Position numbers and translations under genes: made by a program
Shown here: positions 1-7,477 of the stretch, piece after piece
Position numbering within the stretch: position 1 is the stretch's first letter
Layout: the number at the start of each line of letters is the position of its first letter
Source of the DNA: Hominenteromicrobium sp964531265
GTDB lineage: Bacteria; Bacillota; Clostridia; Oscillospirales; Acutalibacteraceae
Length of the DNA stretch: 64,000 nt
Assembly: GCA_964531265.1 (NCBI GenBank)
Contig: CAZHDW010000009.1
Location: 10,423 to 74,422 of the forward strand
Reading direction: 5' to 3'
Notes under the pieces: generated by a model
Databases searched by the model: none
Told to the model about the DNA's origin: nothing
The model's input: only the letters and a program-made list of their open reading frames with translations

Positions 1-822
1 GTCGCTATGTTCTTTGACTGGGATAATTTCTGGGCTTTGGAATATACTGTTGGCCCGAGCACTGATCTCAGATACGTTGAGCAGCTTGAGCAGTACTACA
101 ATTATTTCTATAAGAACAATATTCCCGTGGATATGGTTTCACTCGATGCCGATATCAGCAAATACAAAGCCGTCCTTGCACCGGTTTTGTACATGGTGAA
201 GGACGGCATAAAGGAAAAGCTTGAAAAATATGTCGAGCAGGGCGGAGTGCTCCTTACCGGCTTTATGAGCGGTATAGTGGATCAGTCCGACAATGTTCAT
301 CTTGGCGGTTATCCGGGGCCTCTGAAAAATCTTGCCGGAATATGGGCGGAGGAAATCGATGCCCTTGCACCGGAGCAGAGCAATACACTTTGCTTTACAA
401 GCGGCGAGAGCAGTAAATGCAATCTGCTGTGCGATATCATCCACCAAGAGGGGGCCGAGGTGCTGGCAAGCTACGGCGAGGACTTTTATAAGGGTACACC
501 TGCCGTAACAAGAAACACCTTTGGAAAGGGCAGAGTGTACTATGTCGGCACACAGCCGGATGAGAACGGCCTTGAGCTAATTCTCGATAAGCTGTCAGCC
601 GATGCCGGAGTATCGCCGGTGATAGCTGAGAAAACTCCGTTAGAAGTCACCTGTCGCTATAAGGATGGCAAATGCTACTGGTTCCTGCTTAACCTCACCG
701 GTAAGCCGCAGGCAATGCCCGCAGCCTTTGCCGGAAAGCGTGATCTACTTACAGGCCGCACATTTGAGTGCGGTGAACAGCTTAATAATTGGGATGCTAT
801 GCTCTTCTGCGAGGATAAATAA
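1..822 (+). CDS. GH42 beta-galactosidase, C-terminal part (5' end outside window)
   Basis: The frame is open from base 1 (V-A-M-F-F-D-W-D), so the catalytic TIM-barrel lies upstream of the window. What remains, about 273 residues, resembles the trimerisation domain of GH42 beta-galactosidases (the F-D-W-D-x-F-W-A-L entry and the middle segment with Y-V-E-Q-G-G) followed by the small C-terminal beta domain (about residues 215-273). Known family role: hydrolysis of terminal beta-D-galactosides, usually cytoplasmic. It ends 2 bp from the convergent glycosylasparaginase, with no terminator between them. Family assignment rests on the C-terminal domains only, so substrate cannot be judged. Confidence 0.8.
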   Translation, partial: VAMFFDWDNFWALEYTVGPSTDLRYVEQLEQYYNYFYKNNIPVDMVSLDADISKYKAVLAPVLYMVKDGIKEKLEKYVEQGGVLLTGFMSGIVDQSDNVHLGGYPGPLKNLAGIWAEEIDALAPEQSNTLCFTSGESSKCNLLCDIIHQEGAEVLASYGEDFYKGTPAVTRNTFGKGRVYYVGTQPDENGLELILDKLSADAGVSPVIAEKTPLEVTCRYKDGKCYWFLLNLTGKPQAMPAAFAGKRDLLTGRTFECGEQLNNWDAMLFCEDK

Positions 823-824
823 AA

Positions 825-1724
825 TCAAACCTCGCGCGGAGCAACACCATTATCTATGATGGGCTTCACCTCAACTACTTGTACTTCCTCGTTTTCGCGG
901 ACACAGGTGTAGGTGAAGTCCTTGTGGTTACAGGAGGCTCCGAATTCACCCTTGGCGTTCATACAGACGATGGCTATGTTGTCGCAGAAATGTCCGGAAT
1001 TACGGATAGCGTTGGTGGAATCGAGTATCACCTTTTCAACTGCTTCCTGAGGGCTGAGACCTGCCTCCATGAGGGAAACTACCTTGAAGCAGCAGCATGT
1101 GCGCATAATGTCCTCGCCAAGACCCGTAGCGACAGCCGCACCGACGGAGCTGAGTGCATAGAAGCCGCTGCCGATTATCGGTGAATCGCCCACGCGACCC
1201 GGAGTCTTCATGCTTGCACCGCTTGTGGATGTTGCGCATACGATTGTTCCGTTTTCATCCAATGCGATAAGACCTATCGTGTCATGTCCCTTTATCTCAT
1301 CGCTGAGCTTTGAAATGTTCTCTTCATAGAGCTTTCTTGCGGCAGGGAGAACAAGGCGATCCTCGTCCGCTCTTTCAATGCCTACGCTGTCTGCAAATTC
1401 CTCAGCACCCGTGCCGACGAGAATATTGTGACGGCTCTTTTCCATTACGGCACGTGCTATTGTTACCGGGTGCTCAAAGCCCTTTACAGCCGCAACCGCG
1501 CCAACGCGCAGTGTATCACCGTTCATCATGGCTGCGTCCAGCTCAAGCTCACCCTTTGCGTTCAGCCAGCCGCCGCGTGCTACGGAATCAACTGTGGGGT
1601 CGGATTCCACCAGGCGAATGCCCTGCTCGGCTGCATCGGCAGCATTGCCGCCGTTTTTAAGAATATCTGCTGCTTTTTCCACGGCCTGCTTGGAAAACGG
1701 CCATGTTGATATTGCACTCCACAT
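825..1724 (-). CDS. N4-(beta-N-acetylglucosaminyl)-L-asparaginase (glycosylasparaginase)
   Basis: Ntn-hydrolase that cleaves the GlcNAc-Asn bond left after N-glycan removal, yielding aspartate and the aminosugar. The 299-residue protein starts at an ATG 7 bp after a GGAGG; longer in-frame openings upstream lack a ribosome site. The autoprocessing nucleophile is Thr149 in G-H-D-T-I-G, followed by the family signatures A-T-S-T-S-G and G-R-V-G-D-S-P-I-I-G-S-G. There is no signal peptide, so it should act in the cytoplasm, unlike the lysosomal and some Gram-negative periplasmic homologues. It is divergent from the GH38 alpha-mannosidase, which suggests a common job in degrading N-glycopeptides. 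A more general isoaspartyl peptidase activity is less likely given the D-S-P-I loop. Confidence 0.9.
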   Translation of the reverse strand: MWSAISTWPFSKQAVEKAADILKNGGNAADAAEQGIRLVESDPTVDSVARGGWLNAKGELELDAAMMNGDTLRVGAVAAVKGFEHPVTIARAVMEKSRHNILVGTGAEEFADSVGIERADEDRLVLPAARKLYEENISKLSDEIKGHDTIGLIALDENGTIVCATSTSGASMKTPGRVGDSPIIGSGFYALSSVGAAVATGLGEDIMRTCCCFKVVSLMEAGLSPQEAVEKVILDSTNAIRNSGHFCDNIAIVCMNAKGEFGASCNHKDFTYTCVRENEEVQVVEVKPIIDNGVAPREV

Positions 1725-1760
1725 AAGTTTTACCTCCGGATATTTAAGAGTTCTGAACAT

Positions 1761-1790
1761 ATTATAGTTGATATGCAATGCATAAAGCAA
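1761..1790 (-). promoter_or_regulatory. sigma-A type promoter of the glycosylasparaginase gene
   Basis: On the minus strand, TTGCTT (1785-1790) and TATAAT (1761-1766) are separated by 18 bp and lie about 37 bp upstream of the start codon. Confidence 0.55.
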
Positions 1791-1909
1791 TATGTAATAA
1801 TAAAATCTTTTTACTATCATTGATGATATGTCAAAATGCATAGAGTCAACCTTTTTCGTTAAACCATACAAAAAATAAGGTATCGTATATAAAAAAACTC
1901 ACAAAACCG

Positions 1910-1938
1910 TTGACACGACAGCCATATAGTCTTATGTT
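1910..1938 (+). promoter_or_regulatory. promoter of the decayed lipoprotein gene
   Basis: TTGACA (1910-1915), 17-bp spacer, TATGTT (1933-1938). It precedes a good AAGGAGG site at 1968-1975 and the ATG at 1982, so the expression signals survive although the gene does not. Confidence 0.5.
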
Positions 1939-1981
1939 GATATTGTAAGCTCCACTTATTATCAATTAAGGAGGTCATATA

Positions 1982-2299
1982 ATGAAAATGAGATGAATAT
2001 TTGCAGTGCTGCTGTGCCTGCTCTGTGTATTGACTGCATGTCAGAGCGGAACCGGAGCCGATTCCGATGTAGAGAGATTCGGAGCAACGGATGTCAAGGA
2101 TCCACTGCGCGTATGCATCGATGTGGCCTACAATTTCTCTGAGACGTCGGGCGAATTCCACCATACTGCCGTTGAGGAGCTTTTGTTCAGCTTTTTCTGC
2201 ATAAAGCAATGCTCTTGAGTCAGCTTCCGTAGGAGAGAGACTGTGGAGAGCATAGTGGCTGAAAAGTACGCTGATATGCAGCGCAGAATACATGAATAG
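1982..2299 (+). pseudogene. decayed solute-binding lipoprotein (probable sugar ABC transporter component)
   Basis: A strong ribosome site precedes ATG-AAA-ATG-AGA, but codon 5 is TGA. Past the stop the frame continues as a typical lipoprotein signal peptide (I-F-A-V-L-L-C-L-L-C-V-L-T-A-C, lipobox cysteine near 2040) and a short mature segment ending at 2218. From 2258 another frame carries A-E-K-Y-A-D-M-Q-R-R-I-H-E and a stop at 2299, which looks like the C-terminus of an extracellular solute-binding protein. I infer a premature stop plus a large internal deletion. No permease genes of an ABC importer are nearby. Confidence 0.65.
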
Positions 2300-2331
2300 T
2301 GAACAGTGGCAGCAATGCCCGTAAAACAGAA

Positions 2332-2365
2332 GCGGAGCGTATCATTATTGACGCGCTCCGCTTTT
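2332..2365 (+). terminator. rho-independent terminator
   Basis: GCGGAGCG (2332-2339) pairs with CGCTCCGC (2354-2361), followed by TTTT. It closes the decayed lipoprotein gene. Confidence 0.7.
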
Positions 2366-2373
2366 GTGCAAAC

Positions 2374-2466
2374 TTGGCTCCCTCTCCGAGAGAGTTGAGA
2401 GGGTTTCGTGCCCCTTACCTTGGCTCTCCCTTTGGGAGAGCTGTCACCGCAGGTGACTGAGAGGGC
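2374..2466. repeat. intergenic palindromic repeat element
   Basis: Three hairpins in a row: CCCTCTC...GAGAGGG (2380-2403), GCTCTCCC-TTT-GGGAGAGC (2423-2441) and GTCACC-GCA-GGTGAC (2443-2457), bracketed by TTGGCT and GAGAGGG. From memory, closely similar sequences are scattered between genes in many Ruminococcaceae genomes. Only one copy is present here, so its repeat nature is not shown by this window. Confidence 0.6.
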
Positions 2467-2495
2467 ATAATTATCACAATTAACGCAAATGCTTC

Positions 2496-2524
2496 TTGAC
2501 GCGAAGATATATGTTCACTATAAT
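2496..2524 (+). promoter_or_regulatory. consensus sigma-A promoter of the GH38-MFS operon
   Basis: TTGACG (2496-2501), 17-bp spacer, TATAAT (2519-2524). The predicted start point (about 2531) falls inside the shared operator-like site at 2526-2552. Confidence 0.8.
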
Positions 2525-2525
2525 A

Positions 2526-2552
2526 AAGATTAACCTGCATTAACTAATTTTT
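2526..2552 (+). promoter_or_regulatory. operator-like site shared with the GH28 promoter
   Basis: AAGATTAAC-ctgc-ATTAACTA-a-TTTTT. The same string, differing only in the 4-bp and 1-bp gaps, lies at 8792-8818. The core is a direct repeat of ATTAAC with a 10-bp period (one helical turn), as expected for a regulator binding one face of DNA. Its position at the transcription start suits repression. Function is inferred from recurrence only. Confidence 0.55.
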
Positions 2553-2586
2553 GAGCAGGCGGAGTTGTATTGTTTGGAGGAATACT

Positions 2587-5067
2587 ATGAAGACTTACAT
2601 GTTTTGTAATGCACACCTTGATCCCGTTTGGCTATGGCAATGGGAATCCGGCATGAGCGAGGGAATTTCGACCTTCCGCACAGCGGCTGATCTTGTTGAT
2701 GAGTACCCGGATTTTGTCTTTAACCACAATGAGTCCCTGCTGTATGAGTGGATTGAGGAGCACGAGCCCACACTCTTTGAGCGCATCAAGCAGCAGGTGA
2801 AGGACGGCCGCTGGAAGATCGTCGGCGGCTGGTTCCTGCAGCCGGACTGCAATATCCCGTCCGGAGAATCCATTTTCCGTCAGGTGCTGAGGGGCAGAAT
2901 TTATTTCTACGATAAGTTCGGCGAGGTGCCTGTAACGGCGGTCAATTTCGACTCCTTCGGTCACGCTCAGGGTCTTGTACAGATGCTGCAAAAATGCGGC
3001 TACACACAGTATGTGAATATCAGACCGGGCAAGAATAATTATGACTTTGAGAGCGAGGACTTTGTCTGGCGCGGATATGACGGCTCCGAGGTGCTTGTGC
3101 ATCGCTCCGATAAGGGCTATAATTCCGTTCTCGGAAAGGCCGGAGAGGAGCTCCGCACATGGACGAAGGAGCATGAGTCTGAGAAGACGGCGCTGTATCT
3201 GTGGGGCGTGGGCAATCACGGTGGCGGCCCGTCCAGAAAGGATTTGAACGATATTGCTCAGCTTCAGCATGAAGGCATGGAGCTTGAGCACTCAACTCCG
3301 GATGACTATTTCGCAACCGTAGATAAGGACATTCTGCCTGTGGTTGAGCGTGGCCTCAATCCGATGATGGAGGGATGCTACACATCTATTATCCGCATCA
3401 AGCAGCTTCACCGTCAGCTTGAAAATGACCTCGTAATGGTCGAAAAAATGGGCGCACATGCCGAGCTTGCAGGGCTTTCCACCTATGAAAAGCAGCTCAT
3501 CGACGACGCATGGCGTGACCTTCTCTTTGCGGAATTCCACGATTCTCTGCCCGGCTCCTGCATACAGCCGGTCGAGGAGGATACCATTCGCATCTTGAAT
3601 CACGGTCTTGAGATAACCGCTCGCCTTAAGGCGAAGTACTGCATCGCTCTGAGTGCCGGTCAGGAAAAGGTTGCTGACGGCGATACCGTACCGCTGATGG
3701 TTTATAATCCGCATCCGTTTACCTTTAAGGGTAAGGTCGATGCTGAGTTCCTACTGCCGCGTCAGATATGGCATAAAGAATTTTCGAACCCTGTGGTTTA
3801 TTTGAATGGCAAAAAAATGCCAGGCCAGTCCGCAAAGGAGTCCGGAAACTTCAATATGGACTGGTGCAAGAGAGTTGTGTTTGAGGCTGAGCTTCCGCCG
3901 ACGACTCTTACACGCTTTGATATCCGCTTTGAGACACTGCCGAAGCGCCCCGAGCCGGAGCTTACCGCAAATGACGATTGGCAGATAGTTGTTCCCACGG
4001 CATGCGGTAAGGTCGAGGTGGATGTGCGCAACGGCCTTGTAAGCAGCTATGTTGTGGATGGTATGGAATATCTTAAGAAGGGCGCGCTGTCCGTTGCGGT
4101 ATTCCCGGATACATACAATTGCTGGGGCGGTCAGAGAGGCTATGACTTCATCACTCCCATCGGGTGTTTCTCACCCATGACTCCCGGCGAGGCTACTGAC
4201 TTCTCCGGTGTAAAGGGTGCGCTTGTGGCTCCGGTTCGTGTGACGGATGAGGGCGAGGTCTGCACAGTCATTGAGGCCGATATGAAGTATAACGATTCCA
4301 AGCTGCTCATGCGCTATATCGTCAATAAGAATACGGGCTCACTTGAGATCGAAACACGTGTGTTCAATATGGAAAAGGAAAAGCGCCTCAAGCTCATGAT
4401 TCCAACCGTATTCGAAAACGCTGAACGCTGCGGCCAGACCATATTCGGCCGCGAGGCACTGGATGCGAACGGTGGAGAACGCGTCAGCCAGTATTGGCAG
4501 GCGATCATCGGCGGCGACTATGCACTGACGGTTCTCAACGACGGCGTGTATGGCTCTAATTGCATCGATGGCAGACTTGGGCTTTCTCTGCTGCGTTCCG
4601 CAGGCTACGGTGCTGGCTCCTCCACATGGGGCGAACCCTTCCACGACCCGATGTACCAGTCCAGAATGGATCAGGGCGAGCGCAGATATCGCTTTATGCT
4701 GATGGGTGGCACAAAGGCAGAACGCCTTGCTGCTGTTGACCGCGAGGCTGCGGCATTCAATCAGAGACCGTATACAATGGCATTCTGCCCGTCCGGTGCC
4801 GGTGAAAAGCCGAAGGCACTGGTTGAAATCGATCGTGACAATGTTGCACTCAGCTGCTTTAAGCAGAGTGAACGCGATAAGAATGTATATATTCTCCGTG
4901 TATTCGAGTGCCAGGGCAATGCAGTGTGCGCTAAGATCACTCTGCCCCTGCTTGGACATGAGTTTGAAACAGAGCTTAAGGCGTTTGAGATAAAAACCTT
5001 CCGCGTCACAAAGGATGCAGTTTCCGAAACGGATATGCTTGAGGGCGCAGTGGAATTGAAGAATTGA
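2587..5067 (+). CDS. GH38 alpha-mannosidase
   Basis: Retaining, zinc-dependent alpha-mannosidase of 826 residues, probably cytoplasmic (no signal peptide). The N-terminal domain has the metal motif A-H-L-D-P-V-W (His10, Asp12) and the nucleophile Asp122 in N-F-D-S-F-G-H. A middle helical domain and the C-terminal beta domains follow; total length is usual for bacterial GH38. The ATG at 2587 is chosen because GGAGG sits 7 bp upstream; an earlier TTG at 2551 lies inside the operator-like region. A short AGATAGGAGT gap leads to the MFS gene, so they are probably one operon. With the divergent glycosylasparaginase, the likely substrate is mannose-rich host or yeast N-glycan fragments. Confidence 0.93.
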   Translation: MKTYMFCNAHLDPVWLWQWESGMSEGISTFRTAADLVDEYPDFVFNHNESLLYEWIEEHEPTLFERIKQQVKDGRWKIVGGWFLQPDCNIPSGESIFRQVLRGRIYFYDKFGEVPVTAVNFDSFGHAQGLVQMLQKCGYTQYVNIRPGKNNYDFESEDFVWRGYDGSEVLVHRSDKGYNSVLGKAGEELRTWTKEHESEKTALYLWGVGNHGGGPSRKDLNDIAQLQHEGMELEHSTPDDYFATVDKDILPVVERGLNPMMEGCYTSIIRIKQLHRQLENDLVMVEKMGAHAELAGLSTYEKQLIDDAWRDLLFAEFHDSLPGSCIQPVEEDTIRILNHGLEITARLKAKYCIALSAGQEKVADGDTVPLMVYNPHPFTFKGKVDAEFLLPRQIWHKEFSNPVVYLNGKKMPGQSAKESGNFNMDWCKRVVFEAELPPTTLTRFDIRFETLPKRPEPELTANDDWQIVVPTACGKVEVDVRNGLVSSYVVDGMEYLKKGALSVAVFPDTYNCWGGQRGYDFITPIGCFSPMTPGEATDFSGVKGALVAPVRVTDEGEVCTVIEADMKYNDSKLLMRYIVNKNTGSLEIETRVFNMEKEKRLKLMIPTVFENAERCGQTIFGREALDANGGERVSQYWQAIIGGDYALTVLNDGVYGSNCIDGRLGLSLLRSAGYGAGSSTWGEPFHDPMYQSRMDQGERRYRFMLMGGTKAERLAAVDREAAAFNQRPYTMAFCPSGAGEKPKALVEIDRDNVALSCFKQSERDKNVYILRVFECQGNAVCAKITLPLLGHEFETELKAFEIKTFRVTKDAVSETDMLEGAVELKN

Positions 5068-5097
5068 CAGCCAATAAGCGAGATAGGAGTATTTGAA

Positions 5098-6360
5098 GTG
5101 AGTGAACCTATTCCCAATTACGGTCGCACGAGATTTGCGTGCTATGCGGCGTATTTTACAATGTCCTCGGTGTTCTGCTTGCCACCGATGCTGTTTGTAA
5201 CGCTGCGTGAGATGTACGGCGTGTCATATACGCTGCTTGGTACGCTCGTACTGATCAATTTCTGTACACAACTTGCCATAGACCTGATCTTCACGGTTTT
5301 CAGCAAGTATTTCAACGTCAAAAAGGTGCTTCGCGTAATGCCCCTTGTAACGTCCGCCGGTCTGATCATTTACGCGCTTGTGCCGACGTTGTTTCCAAAG
5401 TATGCATATCCGGGATTACTCGTCGGCACGATCATATTCTCGGTGTCGGCGGGTTTGTCAGAGGTGCTGCTTAGCCCGACAATTGCTGCCATGCCGTCAG
5501 ATAATCCCCAGAGGGATATGAGCATGCTGCATTCCCTGTATGCTTTCGGAGTGTTTTCCGTGGTCACGTTCAGCACGGTATTCTTAAAGCTGTTCGGTAA
5601 GGAAAACTGGATGTTCCTGACCCTGTTTTTGGCATTGCTTCCGATAATCGCAGCGGTGCTATTTATGGTATCGCCAATGCCGGAAATGAACAGTGAGCAG
5701 TCAGCGACGGAGACATCGGGCGGCGGCAAGAGAGCACTGGGACTGGTAATGTGCGTTGGCTGCATCTTCTTTGGAAGCTGCGCCGAGAATGCGATGTCCA
5801 ACTGGATATCGAGCTTCATGGAAAATGCACTCCATGTTGATAAGGCGGTCGGAGATATCCTCGGTGTTGCTATGTTTGCCGTGCTTCTCGGAATTGCGCG
5901 TATCTCCTATGCGAAATTCGGAAAGAATATTTGTCGCGTGCTTCTTATAGGCATGATCGGTGCGGCTGTGTGCTATCTTACAGTGGGCCTGTCCACTAAC
6001 ACCATTGTTGTTTTTGTGGCATGTGTAGTGACCGGCCTGTTTACGGCGATGCTTTGGCCGGGAACACTCATCATGATGGAGGAAAAGCTGCCCGGAATGG
6101 GAGTTGCGGCCTTTGCACTCATGGCGGCCGGCGGAGACCTCGGTGCGTCGGTTGCTCCGCAGCTTACGGGTATCGTGATAGACAAAGTGTCTGTTACGGC
6201 ATTTGCCGCAGAGCTCGGAGCCAGTCTCGGACTTTCCGCGGAGCAGGTCGGTCTTAAGGTCGGTATGCTTATGAATTCCATTTTTCCGATTTTAGGCGCG
6301 ATACTTGTTGTTTGTATCATGCTCTATTTCAAGAAACAGGAAACCAAAACAAAAGCATAA
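5098..6360 (+). CDS. MFS transporter, probable oligosaccharide or sugar importer
   Basis: Polytopic membrane protein of 420 residues with about 12 hydrophobic segments in two six-helix halves separated by a hydrophilic loop near residues 198-210. GTG start with TAGGAGT 8 bp upstream, 30 bp after the GH38 stop. Typical major facilitator superfamily length. Substrate is not visible in sequence. The operon context suggests uptake of mannose-containing oligosaccharide for the mannosidase, standing in for the ABC importer whose binding protein has decayed just upstream. Confidence 0.85.
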   Translation: MSEPIPNYGRTRFACYAAYFTMSSVFCLPPMLFVTLREMYGVSYTLLGTLVLINFCTQLAIDLIFTVFSKYFNVKKVLRVMPLVTSAGLIIYALVPTLFPKYAYPGLLVGTIIFSVSAGLSEVLLSPTIAAMPSDNPQRDMSMLHSLYAFGVFSVVTFSTVFLKLFGKENWMFLTLFLALLPIIAAVLFMVSPMPEMNSEQSATETSGGGKRALGLVMCVGCIFFGSCAENAMSNWISSFMENALHVDKAVGDILGVAMFAVLLGIARISYAKFGKNICRVLLIGMIGAAVCYLTVGLSTNTIVVFVACVVTGLFTAMLWPGTLIMMEEKLPGMGVAAFALMAAGGDLGASVAPQLTGIVIDKVSVTAFAAELGASLGLSAEQVGLKVGMLMNSIFPILGAILVVCIMLYFKKQETKTKA

Positions 6361-6432
6361 TGTCGGGGCGATTTCCGAAAGTGCGGTTCTCTTGTAATTG
6401 ACCCTCAGGCCTTTTATATGTAAACAAAAAGT

Positions 6433-6462
6433 GGGGAGCGTATCCATACCGATACGCTCCCC
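6433..6462. terminator. bidirectional terminator, hairpin with perfect 12-bp stem
   Basis: GGGGAGCGTATC (6433-6444) and GATACGCTCCCC (6451-6462) around a 6-nt loop, with A-rich left and T-containing right flanks. It lies between the convergent MFS and aldo/keto reductase genes. The element closely resembles 57503-57532, including its flanks. Confidence 0.75.
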
Positions 6463-6484
6463 AAACTGTTTATTATATGTATTA

Positions 6485-7378
6485 TCAGAAGAATTCCTTG
6501 CCGCGAACGTGGTTCAGCTTTTCTTCGAGATATGCGCGATCCTTTTCGTTGAGCGGATTTTTCAGGCACTCATCGATGTGATCCACCGCAAAGGAGAAGC
6601 TTGCGAAGTTTCCGGGCGGGATCAATGTATCGACACCGAGGGAAAGTGCATACTTCATTGCAGCAACGCCAAAATCCGTATCCTCAACGTCAATCGGCTT
6701 GCACCAGGATTTCGGGAATGCGGAGCCTGCACGCTCGGCTTCATTTTCCCAGCTGCGCTCGATAAAGGCCTTCATGCACAGAATGCCCATGTCCTTTTCC
6801 TTAGCTGCCTTTATCAGTCGGTCACCCATACCGTGCTCCATGTTCATGAACCAGTTAAAGGGGAAGAGAACACTGTCGAAGTCGAAAAGCTCTATCATTT
6901 TCAAAGCGGCATCCTCGTTGTGTGCGGAGAAGCCGATGTTCCTTGCGATGCCCTTTTCCTTCATTTCTCTGGCAAGCTCCATTACGCCGCCGGGTGCAAA
7001 TGCCTTCTCTACGTCATCCATGGAGGAAATTGCATGGAGCTGATAGACATCAAAATGGTCGGTGTGAAGAGCCTTCAGTGACTCCAGCATCTGCTTTTCG
7101 GCCTCTGCTCTTGTTCTTATCTGTGTTTTACAGGCCAGATTGATGTCCTTTCTGTAGGGAACGAGGGAGTTACCCATCATTTCCTGAGCATTGCCGTACT
7201 GGGGTGAAACGTCAAAATAATTGACGCCCTTCTCAATAGCCCATTTGACGTAGCTGTCGGATTCCTCCTGGCCGTTGTCATAATGCTTGATACCGTCGTA
7301 AATGTTGGCTGAAACGATACCGCCGTAGCTTACAGCGGAAATGTTGATACCGGTTTTACCGAATCTGCGATATTCCAT
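6485..7378 (-). CDS. aldo/keto reductase
   Basis: NAD(P)H-dependent oxidoreductase of 297 residues with the complete AKR tetrad: Asp56, Tyr61 (S-P-Q-Y-G), Lys84 (C-K-T-Q) and His115 (Q-L-H). AAGGAGG lies 9 bp before the ATG. Cytoplasmic TIM-barrel enzyme. It belongs to the set of short bacterial AKRs found near sugar-acid and sugar catabolism genes; a role in reducing or oxidising a sugar released by the neighbouring GH28 and GH38 enzymes is inference only. It lies downstream of the GH28 gene on the same strand, about 100 bp away, and could be cotranscribed with it. Confidence 0.85.
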   Translation of the reverse strand: MEYRRFGKTGINISAVSYGGIVSANIYDGIKHYDNGQEESDSYVKWAIEKGVNYFDVSPQYGNAQEMMGNSLVPYRKDINLACKTQIRTRAEAEKQMLESLKALHTDHFDVYQLHAISSMDDVEKAFAPGGVMELAREMKEKGIARNIGFSAHNEDAALKMIELFDFDSVLFPFNWFMNMEHGMGDRLIKAAKEKDMGILCMKAFIERSWENEAERAGSAFPKSWCKPIDVEDTDFGVAAMKYALSLGVDTLIPPGNFASFSFAVDHIDECLKNPLNEKDRAYLEEKLNHVRGKEFF

Positions 7379-7413
7379 TTGATTATCCTCCTTGAAAAAT
7401 GAAATATGGTTTT

Positions 7414-7443
7414 ACAGCAGGTGCAGCATGATGCTCCTGCTGT
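7414..7443. other. hairpin between GH28-like and aldo/keto reductase genes
   Basis: ACAGCAGG (7414-7421) pairs with CCTGCTGT (7436-7443). The T-run (TTTTAT) follows only on the plus strand, so for the two minus-strand genes it is at best a weak terminator or an RNA processing or stabilising structure. Confidence 0.4.
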
Positions 7444-7477
7444 TTTATATACTCTCAGAAAACTGAGAAATTGCCGC

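Noticed and set aside
2006..2218. Possible intact small lipoprotein starting at GTG 2006
   Set aside because: No ribosome site at that GTG, while the proper site and ATG at 1982 are interrupted by TGA; the mature part is far too short.
6398..7081. Long plus-strand open frame opposite the aldo/keto reductase
   Set aside because: Shadow of the real gene on the minus strand, which has the full catalytic tetrad and a good ribosome site.
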